Shown here one piece after another: positions 13,000 through 25,559 of a DNA stretch of 64,000 nt. The DNA is from Diorhabda sublineata (lineage: Eukaryota; Arthropoda; Insecta; Coleoptera; Chrysomelidae). Both the position numbers and the translations under genes were made by a program. A model generated the notes under the pieces. That model searched no databases, had not been told where the DNA came from, and worked only from the letters and a program-made list of their open reading frames with translations. The first letter of the stretch is position 1; each line of letters begins with the position of its first letter. The DNA lies in contig NC_079478.1 of NCBI RefSeq assembly GCF_026230105.1, positions 6,029,653 through 6,093,652 on the forward strand, given 5' to 3'.

Positions 13000-13270
13000 C
13001 GACAATTCAAAACCTTAGTAAAGATGGAGACCTGAAAATGGACCAAAGACTCTTTTCTTCATCATGCGAATGCATCGTGCCACAAGTCTCTTTTCATTCG
13101 TGACGTTTCAGGCATTAACATTCTTCCTTTAGGTCCACATCTGCCTTACTCATTATATTTGGTACCATGCGATTTCAGGTTTTTCTCGAAAATAAGAAAT
13201 ATTTTAAAATGTAGGCATGTTGATACCACGCAGATGAATAACGTTCCAGAAGAAGCCTCGTATTGAATTC
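13000..13270 (+). pseudogene. mariner-like transposase C-terminal remnant
   Basis: The plus strand reads LHHANASCHKSL at about 13060-13090, then ILPLGPHLPYSLYLVPCDFR, then FFSKIRNILK. This matches the mariner transposase order HHDNA..H, then PPYSPDLAP.DF.LF, then the LK helix. The second catalytic aspartate (HHDNA) is replaced by alanine (HHANA) and the third lies in the altered PCDF. No intact N-terminus or inverted repeats were seen. The element is dead. Confidence 0.55.
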
Positions 13271-14006
13271 CAAGATCTGAGCTGAAGAATAAACTAGGAA
13301 AAGTACTGATTGAACCTAATGCAAACCAATCAAAACGAAAACAGTTGCAGTAACATGTGCTTGTAAGATATTGGCAGTGAAGAAGCAGACATGGCAGGAG
13401 TACAGATGAGAGAACGAAAAATGATAAAAACTGATTAAAAACAAACAGAATAATGAGAACAATTCATAAAATGTAGAAACACAATCAAATTAATCAATTA
13501 TATTGATTCAAGACTGGATAGTGAAGAAGATCTATCAAGAAGAAAAGGTAAACGAACTGAAAGATTTGTCTTTAAGCACAAAAGATTCATAGAAGACTGA
13601 AGGAAAATACGGCTAAATAAAGAAATGGCGATAAGTTTCTAAATTAATAACCAACAGAGTTGCAATATACTTTAACGAAACGAAGAATTGTACTTAGCTC
13701 TTGGGATTTGTGGAATAACTAGAAGTTATTGATCACCCAATACATTTTGGACAATCAATTGAAGATCATATCACAATTTGATATTCGACCTAGTAAACCT
13801 GGCTATAGGAAGTCCTATCGGCATTCAACATCTTCGTGATTCAACAATTGATGAATATAATAACTAAAGATATTTAAGCTGTGAAATTGATGTTGAAATA
13901 TCTGTTTGGATAGTTGAAAGCGTAGCTTGAAAACCAATTCACTTGTTAAAAGACATTAAACTACATTTCTTCACGGTTTATATTGCTATCCTAGGTATAC
14001 TTAGCT
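13271..14006. other. Non-coding stretch
   Basis: AT-rich, A-biased on the plus strand; nothing recognised. Confidence 0.4.
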
Positions 14007-14027
14007 TTATTATTATTATTATTATTA
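14007..14027. repeat. (TTA)7 microsatellite
   Basis: Seven uninterrupted TTA units. Confidence 0.9.
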
Positions 14028-15540
14028 AAAAAAGTATACGTATCTGTACAGGTGAGAATTGAAATATTTGATGTTAACTAGTTAATCAGATAAACATTCT
14101 TTGAAAAGCACATGATTTATTTTACAAAGGAAATGTTTCATACCTCAGTTATATATGTTATGTAATTATCGGTCCACCCCGTACTTCATATGTGGTACGA
14201 GTAATTCAATCAAATTTTACTCAATTTTCTCATGGCATATTAACGTTTGTTAATCAAAGAATCTCGGTTCTTTTTAGATCCATCTTGAAAATTATTTTCT
14301 CTGGAGAAATCACTTATCTGATTTCGCAATTTCCGGAAAATGTCATTAGTGGCAAAACAAGTGAAAACAAGTGCTCAGTTGACGTTATTTCCTGGCAAAT
14401 GCTCTCACAGAAAGGAAAAACAGGATTAAAGCCTCTTTTGTCTCAAAAACCGCCATGTTTGAAGGTGCTAAAGAAAGTGAGAGGGTTTCTCTCACCGACG
14501 CCTACTTGACTTCAACTTACCGGAAAAGCTTTGTTTTCCTTGAAAAACGCACGTTTCCTTTCTTGTGGCTTCTTTTGTTTTCAGTTTTGTGAAGTACAAG
14601 GATTTGTCATTTGTTAGATTCAAAACCAAGTAATCGCAGTTAATAATATCTGAGGACACCAACAATTTTCAAATATTTTAGTTATTAACTTGTAATTTAT
14701 GATGATAATTATGTCGAATGGTTTATTTAAAATTATCATGCATCATCTTAACTCTATAGTTTGCAATGATCATTCTAAATTTAAATTATATGAACATAAA
14801 AAGTTCACTGGAAATGCGGAATACATCCAAAAATTGTTCTCATCCCACCTTCGAATAAGACTACCGAAAAATGCTTCCATGGCTGTTATACCGTCTTTTC
14901 TTGGTGGAAATACTTCCAAAAACACGAAATTTTTGCTATAGGAAACCAATAGAAGTCAGAGGAAGAAGCTAAGCTTTGGGACCGGGTTGATTTTGCAACA
15001 GTTTGTATTTTAATTCATTAATGTTTGCTATGATTTAAATTTGAGCTGTGTAAGTGTGCTGTCTTGATATAAATTATATTTTTTTGCATCAATTGTCACA
15101 TACAGTTGACTCTAAAGGTACTTGTTTTGTGTTTTGTCGGTGTGGATATAAGGAACAAAAAAAATTCCTTTTGTCCTGAAGCTTCGGATCCTAACTCTCC
15201 TTAAAACAGGATTACATACTTCATTTCCTGCATTTATGTCTTATTTTCACTCACCATTATGTTAGTGGGCTAGAATCATATCTACAGCTAGAAAACATAG
15301 TCAAAATAGTTTCTATCTTTTGAAAATCGTCTCAAATGTTTACAAAAACGCATATGAATTTGGGGCAATATGAGAAGGGTCAAATTCGGCTATATAGTGA
15401 CTGTTTCCAATTTACTACTTCTAGTACATGCAGCAGGTTAAGATAAATGTGAAACTGACACATGTGATCATGCTAGACAACTTCGTAATGACGAAAAAAA
15501 TTTTTGTTATTCGGCATCGAAAGAGGTTAGGTTAACAAAA
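14028..15540. other. Non-coding stretch with two unassigned open frames
   Basis: Frames at 14192-14509 (105 codons) and 14699-14941 (80 codons) on the plus strand are the longest here but have no recognisable motif. Their codon composition follows the local base composition. I do not regard them as genes. Confidence 0.35.
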
Positions 15541-15740
15541 ATCCCGGTGCTTGTTGTAACGTGTTACAACATGCCCCGGACACTCCTGAAAAGGGAGCTC
15601 TACAAAAGGAATATGAGGAAAAGATGAAGAAAAAACAGAAAAAAGATGACAAAATTGAAAGAACAGGGATAGGAAAGGAAAAAGGTAAGGGAAAGCCAAA
15701 GTGTGTTATTTATATTAATTGTAGCTCAGATGAAGACTGA
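15541..15740 (+). pseudogene. Possible pogo/jerky-type transposase tail
   Basis: One frame runs open from about 15541 to a TGA at 15738-15740. It reads NPGACCNVLQHAPDTPEKG, then a lysine-rich block KEYEEKMKKKQKKDDKIE, then KPKCVIYINCSSDED before the stop. A basic coiled stretch ending in a short acidic serine tail is how many insect jerky/pogo-type transposases end. The catalytic domain was not found upstream. The assignment rests on overall character only. Confidence 0.3.
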
Positions 15741-17324
15741 ATTTAATTATAATGAAATTCACCAAATGTTGATTCTCACATAAGATAATACTTTTTTAGA
15801 TAGCTATTAAGAAGAGATAATTACGACTCATACCTTAGATACTGTGATTTAAAAGTGCCATGATGATTATAAGTAGTGTTTTACTATATAAAATTGTAAA
15901 TTACTTAATTTTTAGGTATTGATTAATAAAAAAGTGAATTTGAGTTAATTTTTGATAAGAATTACAAAATACTTACTATTGTATAGTCGTTTTTTTGTCG
16001 TTACTACTTTCCCCGGTAGACGTTACAACTTGCCCCAAGCACGAGGTAAGTTGTAACACCGCACTTCTTCTAGAAAATAATTGATTGTGAAATAATGACC
16101 AATAGTTATGATATTATTTTTACTAGATTTGGTAGATGAAGTGTTACAGTACCCATCCATCTTTATTTAGTAGAAATTTAATCAATAGATTTCACGATAT
16201 ATTAGTTTTAATGAAAACTGTTACAACAAGCCCCTCGCTCCCCTAGGCTGAAATTCCTTCGGAATGTAGTACTTTTCATATCACTGAGAATAATGTTTAA
16301 CTTTTCATAATGTATTAAGACTAACTAAAGTTTATAAAGTTATATCTCAATTTCACAAACAGTCTACCTTATGCCCATTAAAAATTCCGTCGACGTTTTA
16401 AACAGTATTGCCACAATCACCATCAGAATCCGTTACTTTCCCCAAATAATCGTCTTAATCGATTCGAAAATTCAAATTTACACAATCGCCTCCACCCTCC
16501 TTGCTATTCCGATGTTGTATTATTAGAGTCAGAGGTATAGTACTCTGAATTATCACTCCCTGTAACCCTTTTACAACCTATAAGGGAGTCGTAAAAGAGG
16601 GTTTAAGTGTCTTCGATAACTGCCTTTTCCTTTAAAAATTCCAGAAACGGAAATCGCATAAAAATTCGTTAAAATCTGTTGGGACATACCGAACGTATTT
16701 CTTTTTTTTTTCTACTATTCCACACATATAATAGAAGTTCAACTTCTACCTAATAGGTGAAATATATTCTACTGGCAGGTTTCAAATGTGTGTGTTCCAT
16801 TCCATATAACGTACTTAGTCGGTATTTAGTTTTTATGGAGAGAATACAATTGATTTAACGAAAAAATTTTGGGGTACACTCCCAACTCAATTCTTTTTGA
16901 TTAATTCCTTTTCAATTGAGCATATCAGTTGAAGTTCTTTATTAAAGATTCGAACTGCTTATAACTTTTACGCATGCATGAATTTTTTTTGTGAAAATAC
17001 GTAAATTTACTATTTGAAAAGCACAATAATAAAGGAAGTATATGTAACCGATATAATTACTATAAATAATAATACTATGTAGTATTGGCATAGCAGTATC
17101 TTCACTCTACTACAGTTAACGTCTAAAGAAAACCATTAGTAAAATGACTGAAAGCAGCATTTCGTTTAGTTCAACCGTTCCAGGAACAGAAACGAGATAT
17201 TTATGAATATTAAATGTCTTCTTCAACATTTACCTTTCAAAATTGTAATTCTCTTCTAGGATATAAAAATATGCTAATAAACTAGCTTCAGCTTCCCAAG
17301 AATAAAACAGATTATAACTTGTAT
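15741..17324. other. Non-coding stretch
   Basis: No gene. Two small inverted repeats are visible: GTTACAACTTGCCCC with GAGGTAAGTTGTAAC at 16023-16057, and AACCCTTTTAC with GTAAAAGAGGGTT at about 16565-16604. Confidence 0.4.
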
Positions 17325-18506
17325 TACTTCACTCAATAAGTTGTATAACTGACACACAGATGGTGCTGCCGTTGTCAACTACATATGACGTTTATGAAGT
17401 ACCAACTTTCAAAAGACTATGCATAAAATTTCATGACATTTCGATTGGTCAGGAAAATGTGACAGCCATTCAGGTGAAGCTACTTTTTTTATTTTCAATA
17501 CAATGTATCCAAAACAATTTCATGTGTTAATTTATTATTGCTTCTTAAAAAAAATAATGTACAAGCTGAACAATGGCTCTACTCCATCGAATAGAATCAT
17601 TTTTTATTGGTTTGCTGAATTTAAATGTGGTCGTACTTACACCGATGATGGTGAATGTTCTGGTCGTCCAATTGAGGTGGTTACTCGATAAAATATTTAA
17701 AAAATAAAAAATTGGTTATATTTAATCGTAAATTGAAATTGCGTGCGATAGCTCAGTTCGTAAATATATCAGAAGACAGTGTGTTTACAATTATATATGA
17801 ACATTTGACTATAAGACATGAGAAACCTTTCAATCGACGCGTTCAATCACAGTCGATCAAAAACAACAACGTTTTGATTATTCATATATTCATCATACGT
17901 AATAAATCGGATTTTTTGCATCGATATGTAACAATAGATGACTTGGATTCATCACCTCACTCCAGAATCAAAACGATCATCATTCGAGTGGAATGTAACC
18001 GGTGAACCACGTCCGAAGCGTCCAAGGGACAACAGTCAGCTGGGAAGGTTATGGCTTCAGTAATTTGGGATGCGCGTTTTCCAAAAGAAGGGAAACAATC
18101 AATAACGAATACTACATAGAGTTATTCGATCGTTCGAATTAAAAATTATAAAAACCACTGTTTCACCAAGACAATGCACCTATTCACAACTTGATGGCAA
18201 CAATGGCTGAATTTAACTCTTCGAATTGCTTCCGCATCTACCGTATAGACCAGATCTGGTCCCCGGTGATTACTGGCTATTCACTGATTTGAAAAAAATA
18301 TTCACCGGTAAGAAATTCAACTCAGATGAAGAAGCAATTGCTGAAACTGAAGCCTATTTTGAGGAAAAAGACAAATACTTGCACTGCACTGCATCGAGAA
18401 GTTAAAGAAAGGTTGAAATTATTGTATTGCTCATGAATGACATTACATTGATGAATAAAATCGATTTTTGGCAAAAATAATGTGTCACACGACTTATTGA
18501 GTGATA
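17325..18506 (+). mobile_element. mariner transposon, family 2, decayed but near full length
   Basis: The left end carries CACTCAATAAGTTGTATAAC and the right end, reverse-complemented, carries TATCACTCAATAAGTCGTGT. These are matching mariner-type inverted repeats close to TA dinucleotides. The plus-strand transposase is readable across about 1 kb: N-terminal NGSTPSNRIIFYWFAEFKCG, RTYTDDGECSGRPIEVVT, helix-turn-helix LRAIAQFVNISEDSVFTI, KSDFLHRYVTIDD, then GEPRPKRP, HQDNAPIHN (second catalytic Asp retained) and EEAIAETEAYFEEKDKYL near the C-terminus. At least four frameshifts and stops break it. The 1.18-kb length is near the usual 1.3 kb. Not active. Confidence 0.9.
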
Positions 18507-19309
18507 TATTAACAATAATTATCTACTCTTTACAGACTCTTTACATTTGAAGAATCTTTTCTTATTCGCGATGAAATAATGGAGTGATTTTACGAAAATC
18601 AATCTTTATTGTGCTTAAAAAATAGCGTTTTTCCATAAATTATTGCAAAAATTGTATTAAAAAAAATCGCGGACGCTCCTGTCGCCTTAAAAAGATCACC
18701 GGATGTCTTGATCCTCTTTTTAAAAAGGGGGAGATTGTTATCACGTCTTCTAATTTACTTATACTCTTCTTAGGATCTATTTACAACAAAGGCACGGGAC
18801 TGGTAATAAAAAAACGGGAAATTATGCTCGTAGCACTGTTGTATGAGAGGCTATAAAGCCTCATTGTCACAGGTCGAAAGCACTTTTTCATTTTGCTCGA
18901 TGAATTTCAATGGGACAGCATCGGAGATAATTTTAATTTGTCGCCCCCTGCTATTGTTTAGGTGATGTCTCTTTTAAAAACATTTTTAAATTTGAAATCT
19001 GTTACATGGAGATCTCCAGCTGTTCCCCCTCTAATTGAAGAATTTATAATTTTGTCATGAAAAATGGCAAAACTTGTAGTATCTTCCAACATATCTTTAA
19101 ATATGAATCGTGGTACAAATTGAAGTTTGTTGAAAATTTTGTTTTATTTTAGAATAAAAATTTTGTAATATGGTAATAATTTACTTTGTATTCTCTTGTC
19201 AATATCAACTGATCTCAATTTCTTAAACCAAGAGGTAAATCCTTTGATAAAATGATTGTTGCGCACGCATTTATTTAAGCATAGTTATTTCTTATCCTCA
19301 TACCAGATC
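18507..19309. other. Non-coding stretch
   Basis: AT-rich; no gene or repeat boundary identified. Confidence 0.4.
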
Positions 19310-20700
19310 AATTGACTTGTTCTTCTTCAACTACCATCCACTTTGTAGCGTCGATTTTTCCCGTCAGTATGAGCTTGAAAGTTGAATACCTCGGATACTT
19401 TTCGTTGTTAAATTACCGCGATCAGTTGTCTCTCCACATCTCACTCTTCATTCGTCATGTGCTCGGTCCATGGGATCCGTAGAAGTCTGTGCAACAGCCA
19501 CATTTCCATTTCTTCTATTCTGATCTCACTTTCGGGGACCTCGTTTCCACACCATACAAAAGCATTGGCCAAATATAACATTTTATCATCCTCAATCTAA
19601 GGCTTCTCGGCGGATTAGGAACTTATAAAACTTTGTAAAAGCTGTTTTTGCAATTGTTATCCGAGTTTTAACTTCCTCTCCGCAACCCCATACATCCAAG
19701 GCATTAAAATTTATTGACTCTCTCTGTTATTTTCATTGACAAGTAATTAAGCTTCGCTGTGTTTTGTCTGCAATGACCATTAAATTGGTTTTCAATAGAC
19801 TATTACACTGAAATTCTCCTTTTTCTTTTAACTAACTCATTTCTCTCGGTACTTTATAGTTGATGCATTTCCTGTATCCATTGCAGTCAATATTGATTAA
19901 CACTGGATTTTCTCTTATCATTTTGTTATACTATTCTCAACTCTTCAACTGTCATGGTAACTAATCCATAATTCTACACATGTCTTACTTTTACACTGTT
20001 TTTCAGCATTATTTTTGTCAAGTTCTATTTATTTCTATTACAACATTCCACTTGTTGTTAATTAGTCTATCATTTGTTCCTTCTCTTTCTTACTACCATT
20101 ATGTCATCTGCACATGCAACTATTTGCCCCTTGCTAGTTCTTTAAACTGAACAGTGTAGTTGATATGTCGAAAACATGTCTCACAAATTCTTCTGTTTCC
20201 TATTTACCTGTATATTTGAGCTTCGAATGAATAATAGTCATTTCAATTAATCTTCTTCACATAGGTTCCATCCCCTGTTCTTTCATTCATGTTATCAGTT
20301 TTATTGGCGTTTACTTTTCGATAGAAGCCGTTACTTTATGTTGATGCAAAATTTTTAATGTCTATTGACGTTTATTGAAATCACATTAAATCTAATGTAT
20401 TTGGGTGTATTGGCGTTCACTTTTGTCAGATTTACTCGATTTACATCCATTTGACCTAATCTGCTTGTTGGAAGTCTATGAATTGAATGACATTTCTATT
20501 CTGAACTTCTTCTATTAAATAATTGATAATAGTAATATATAAATAATTTTTACACTTCAGTTAACTCTTTTTGTGAATTATAAAAACTTCTTTATATTCT
20601 CTATCTAGCTCTTCATCTTCTACATATTTTATTACTCCCATATTAATTACGTCTTCTCTTGGTGCTTTCTTTTTTTATTTCTTTCATTACTCCATGATTT
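19310..20700 (-). pseudogene. LINE reverse transcriptase remnant
   Basis: Minus-strand translation in several frames shows the RT active-site motif as GQIVACADDIMVV (20092-20130; compare YADD), FIDFQQAD near 20470-20490 (motif A), and the thumb or C-terminal region LRLRMIKCYIWPMLLYGVET near 19545-19605. A decayed GK..GR-type tail lies at 19330-19390. These occur in the correct order for a non-LTR retrotransposon of the RTE/CR1-like kind, with many stops. Reverse transcriptase copies the element RNA into the target site. No endonuclease domain was recognised. Confidence 0.7.
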
Positions 20701-21690
20701 TTAGTTACACTTTCTTCGAATCTGTCTTCAATATCTTCTTATATTGTCTTTCTAGTCACATCACAGTGAGTAGTTTCTTAAAAGTAATTGATCATAGAGC
20801 TGGATACTCATATTACAAATGGTACAACTCAACAGGCGTGACGAAGAACCAATAATATATATGATTGATAGAAAATTTCGAAGAATTATTTGAGTATTTT
20901 TTCGAACAAAACCACGAATGAAAGTTATTTATAAACATAACACTATCTATTATATCAAATTTTCCCTAAAATCATTAACATGGGGAAGATAAACAAGGTA
21001 ATAAAGGTTTAATACACTGCCTATACAGGTACAGATAAATTGCCAGTTACCTCCAATTATGTCAAGCCGATTCTGTTATATGGTGAATCCATCTCAATTA
21101 CCAAATAATCGATGTGATTCACACTATCAGGCCATCCTCGGAGCTTTATGTAAAGAAAATTAATAGATGCTTTTGGGAAAACAGAGGGAATAATGTATTT
21201 TTAGACAAAAGATCATCGATAATTTTCTAAGAGGGGTAAAACAATACCGAAAAGAGAATATTAATGAGTAGAAGCAGTTGTTGATTTGATGTTTAAAATA
21301 ACGAATGTATATTGAAATGGGAAAGTTTTTAAATAGTGCGTTATTGGATTTGAATAATCAATTTTTGTGGTGATCGATCTAAAACTAAAACTTATATCGA
21401 TTACATGATGAGTAACATTGAAAGTGTGATTCAAAATCGAAATAATGAAATAGTTTTTTCAATTTAATAATTAGTGCAATTACATTTTATGAGATTTTCT
21501 AAATGTATCAGTTCGAAAACTGCTATAGTTGAGAGGGAACCATATATGCTACTTCAAGTTTGAGAAGATCCTCAAATTTAAACCATTTGGCTCCGTGTAA
21601 TTTGAAGCTTGAAATTTTGATGTAAGAATTTTTGAAGCAAACGGAACCTTATAGAATTAACTACATTCAAGAACTCACAGAGAACAACTA
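20701..21690. other. Non-coding stretch
   Basis: AT-rich, no supported gene. Parts of 20701-20780 may still belong to the neighbouring LINE. Confidence 0.35.
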
Positions 21691-22140
21691 GAGCGTGATT
21701 TGCAGTTTTTTGGAAATAATTGAAGAAGGATGTTAAAAAACATTATGTTTTCTGATGAAGAAACGAAGAGGCATACATGCCGAGTTGGCTCTAGACGTAA
21801 CGTTGATTGGATAAAGTTACATTCAGTAGCCACAGAATCGGATCTTTCGTTCTATAAAGAAATTTCAATATTAATCAAACAGTATCATCGTATTTCCACA
21901 TAACAACAATGCCATGTTATCTACTAATCAGATCTAGTATCAACCAGGTGGTATTTGGCATCAACACAACCGGGCTGCTCGTAAATATTTACCTGTTACA
22001 ACAGGACGTAACTGGACGGAAAAGAAAGTAGTGGACCAATAAAATGGCTAATCAGGTTCTTGGAAGGATGAAAATAATATAGTAGAAGCCTCAGAACTTA
22101 TATAGGACCATATTTTCGAAAATAAATTTGATACACAAAC
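21691..22140 (+). pseudogene. Degenerate DDE transposase remnant
   Basis: The plus strand reads MFSDEETKRHTCRVGSRRNV then DWIKLHSVA at 21740-21830, followed at 21955-22040 by YQPGGIWHQHNRAARKYLPV and GRNWTEKKVVD. The order recalls Tc1/mariner-related transposases of insects in which 'FSDEATF...NRHNCRYW' precedes 'YQQDGAPPH...VR.YL...FPGRWIGRRG'. The catalytic aspartate of the second block is not preserved. Similarity is weak and judged by eye. Confidence 0.35.
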
Positions 22141-22696
22141 ATATTTTAGTGTTTCTAGTCTAGTGAAAATCGAATCGTGAATAATTTGCACTTTGAACAT
22201 TTATGTGAGATTTTTCTGCATCTATTCAATGATGATTATTGGTATTAGGTATTAGGATTGAAGTTATTGTTACTAAATCATCCACGACATGGACCGTGAA
22301 GCCGGTTCTGTTCGATTATTTAAAGAAAATAAAAGATTTGGTGTACGCGCCGGGCACAAATTTTCGAAAAATCAAACTAGACAATAGACAAATAAATGAT
22401 ATCAAATAAATAAATAAGTGTTTAGCAATAGGTCTTAGTGTACAGTTGAGTGAATAGTACATAGTTGGGAAATTGACATATTGAGCTTTTATATTTAAAA
22501 ATATCAATAATATATCAATAACTGGGATAATTTGAAAATTTGGGCCTTATATCGCATTGTAGTGCAAATAAAAATATTGAAAATTTATGAATAAATTCCC
22601 CATTACATAATTTCGAGACTATATTACTACCATTTTTTGTTTAAAGTACTAAATTGAATATAGATTATTCGGCGTTACCTGTATTTTAATTTTGTA
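22141..22696. other. Non-coding stretch
   Basis: AT-rich; nothing recognised. Confidence 0.4.
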
Positions 22697-22969
22697 CTAT
22701 GTATGATTCAACGACTCTCTTATTTTCAAATTATGCAATGAATATTTATATTCAAGGCTTAGTTCAGGATCAATGTCACAATAGTGATAAATATTCCGAA
22801 CCAAATCTCTGGATAATTTCAAAAAAGTCCAAACAGTTTCAGTGTTGAAACCGTCCGAATTAACCAGCAATTCTGAGAATACGGGATAATAACTGAATGC
22901 AAGAAGCAACAATCGGACGGAATCTGCACCCAACTCCAACCATTCTGAGATCCTGAGACAGACGGTGGC
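22697..22969 (-). CDS. Unidentified open frame, possible exon or fragment
   Basis: The frame opens after a stop and runs about 90 codons with no ATG near its beginning, so it would have to be an internal or terminal exon or a gene fragment. It reads ISEWLELGADSVRLLLLAFS, then YYPVFSELLVNSD and LKLSRDLVRNIYHYCDIDPE, with balanced hydrophobic and charged residues unlike the chance frames nearby. I do not recognise a family. No convincing acceptor was identified upstream. It may be part of an old mobile element. Confidence 0.2.
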   Translation of the reverse strand, partial: ATVCLRISEWLELGADSVRLLLLAFSYYPVFSELLVNSDGFNTETVWTFLKLSRDLVRNIYHYCDIDPELSLEYKYSLHNLKIRESLNHT

Positions 22970-23220
22970 TTTTTACGGCACCTTAATTAAATCCCTTTCT
23001 GACATCTACCGCGCCGTTGTCACCGCTTCTAACGTACAGATTTCTACGTGATGTGGTTTTCCAAGTGCAAATTGCCCTCACCATCCTGCTTTACGAAACG
23101 ACTCGACATTTCTACATTATTTATTTCGTTTAAAGCTACTTTGGCCTGCACCGAACAAGATGCTTCGCTGGAATTTAATTTTCGATCGTGACTAGCTTAC
23201 GACTTTCTAAAACGAGATTC
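22940..23220. promoter_or_regulatory. GC-richer block, candidate conserved non-coding element
   Basis: Compared with its flanks this stretch has many CpGs (taccgcgccgttgtcaccgc, aacgactcgac, tcgatcgtgac) and no transposon similarity. It overlaps the start of the unidentified frame on the minus strand. Function unknown; an enhancer is one possibility. Confidence 0.25.
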
Positions 23221-24599
23221 TAAAATTTTGACGTGTTTTACTCAGTCTGCATCGCGATCCAGAAACTGTAGATATTGTTTATATCTGCAAACCGTTTTAT
23301 GGAAGTAACAACAACAGTTATTTAATTTGTTTTCTATAACATGTATGAAAATAATATAATACTGTCATAAAATTAACTTAGAATTTTCGGAGGAAATAGT
23401 CAATTGAAGCATCATTGCAGTTATAATTGTGTGACAAAATTATGACGAAATATTCCTCGTACAAACAAGAATCAAATTGTTTTTGAAAATAGTTTCTCTC
23501 TCCGGTGATTTATAAATGGCGCGGTCAGTAAAATTTTTGTAGAAATGTAACCACTATGCTTATTGAAAATTTTGGTAAAAACGCTCCAATTTTGAAGTCA
23601 AATGACGCCCAAACTTTTATCTACATCTTCTATATCCTCATTATGAAAATAAACTTGGATTACACGGTATGTGTAATCTGCAGTAAAACAGTGGACAAAA
23701 TTTAGTTTTAAAATGTAAAATGGATATTTTGTAGATTTATAATTGATCTGATATTTTTATTAAACTCTCAGTATATAGAAAGTCGAAGAAACAAATATCT
23801 TTATCACTCCACTGTGTTTTGAAGTTTTAACTTTATAAATGTCTTCACTTTAGTCAAGAATCCGTCAGTTGTCATTCTGAGGATTAAAAGGGCTAATGAA
23901 TATTTTTCTCTTCCACTTTCTTCTGGAAATTTCATCTTAAAACGAAACTCTTTAAACGCATTGCGTTTTCTAATTTAAACTGTACAGGACATAAAGCATT
24001 CATTCATTTTTGTCAGGAGATGGGGTTAAAGCAGTTTTAGTATCACAGAAGGGATCACGGATTATCCAATCATTTGTTTTTCTGAAAATAATGTGATAAT
24101 ATTAGAATTAATTCACCGTATGCAGCAAAATATGCTCATTTTGGAAAAGTAATGTAGACGATTTATTCCACAAATGAAGTTTCATTTATATCTTTGCAGT
24201 ATAGATACGTTTATATTGGGTAAATTTCAAAGCATGTTGATCTCATTGCTCAAAATTGGAGTGAGATTTATTACCGGAGAAAATCGAAATGATAAAATCA
24301 AAAATTATAAAAAATGGTTACCATGAGAGGTTATGTATGTACTATTGCTAATTTCTACGAATTAAACTTTTTGTATTTACTTTAAGCAACGTTAAGAATT
24401 TCTTTGTTTTCAAAAATGATACACGAAAGAAGTAGAATCATGCGTTTCGACCAATGAAAATTGATTATTTCATTTATATAGAGAGTGTATATAAATAGAG
24501 AAAAACTCAATACTTAAAGTATAGCCTATCGAATTCTATGGTTCCAGCCCAACGTTTAGCAAGGCCCTTGGTTGGGCTTTGTTGCAAAAAATTGCTATC
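23221..24599. other. Non-coding stretch
   Basis: No gene is recognised. A short hairpin, AGCCCAAC..GTTGGGCT, lies at 24547-24579. Confidence 0.4.
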
Positions 24600-25530
24600 T
24601 TCTTTTCAGTGCCATCTTCTACTGAAGATTAGCGACCATCATTTGATAAACTTCTCTATTTTGTGCCGCGTGAATTATATTCGAAGCTTCTGGTATTTGG
24701 AACCATTCGCGTAGATTTTTCAACCAGGATTTTTTATTTCTACCTAACCCTCTCCTATGGCCTAGGTAGAACGCTTTACTTTCCTTAATAGTTACAAGCA
24801 ATGGTTACTCTATCAGTCCAAGGTATTCTTTTAATGCATCTATACTGCCACATTTGAAAAGCTTCTAGTTTTTGCATTGTTGCTACTTTTAGCAACTGTC
24901 CACCCTTCCACACCGTAACATTTCGTGGCTCGGGTACCAATGCTCAGTTTGCGGTTGCTGAAGAGCTTTCTCATTCTTATGAATGTGGATCTTGCCATTT
25001 CAATCCTAATCTTAATCTCTAATCAGGGTTCCATTCATCATTTATTGTATATTCCAAGTATTTGAAGCGGTGTACTCTCTCAATGGAATCCTTTTCTATA
25101 TGCAGATCTACATTTTGTATTTTTCTCTTACTAATCACCATAAATTTGATTTTCTTTTTGTTGATCTTGAGACCAGCTTTGTCGCTATTGTAGTTTCTCT
25201 ATTAAGAATCATCTGTAGATTTAGATCTTCGACGTTATCTGCCAATAAGACAGTATAGCGGAGATTGTTGATTGGTACATCGTTAATTTTGATGTCCTTA
25301 TCACATTCTTCCAGTGCCTCTATGAATATTTGCTCTGATTACAAGTTGAACAGCAACGGTTATAGAATGCAATCCTGCCTAACTCCCCTAGCAATGCCTT
25401 TTCATGTCTCCATATCGGCTGTTTGATACCAATACAGATTTTTTATAATCTGAATATCCTTGGTGTCAAGTCCTGAGTCCTGAATGATATAATAGTTCTA
25501 GAAGTTTGTCGTGGTTGAGAGAAAATGCTA
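24600..25530 (-). pseudogene. LINE reverse transcriptase remnant with C-terminal tail
   Basis: On the minus strand, from high to low coordinates, the order is: NHDKLLELLYHSGL (about 25495-25520), NLYWYQTADMET (about 25430), RGVRQDCIL (about 25375-25400), FIEALEECDKDIKINDVPIN (about 25270-25330), a damaged active site YTVLLADN (about 25230-25255, usually YADDTVLLAD), KINKKKTKFMVISKRK (about 25120-25165), VHRFKYLEYTINDEWNPD, and the tail GHRRGLGRNKKSWLKNLREW (about 24700-24750) ending NREVYQMMVANLQ. This is a classic insect LINE RT with its C-terminal tail, inactivated by stops and loss of the catalytic Asp pair. Confidence 0.85.
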
Positions 25531-25559
25531 TGTGTGATAGGAATTCAATATCACCAAGT

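Noticed and set aside
14192..14941. Two plus-strand frames as genes
   Set aside because: No domain, no splice or start context, and composition equal to the flanks.
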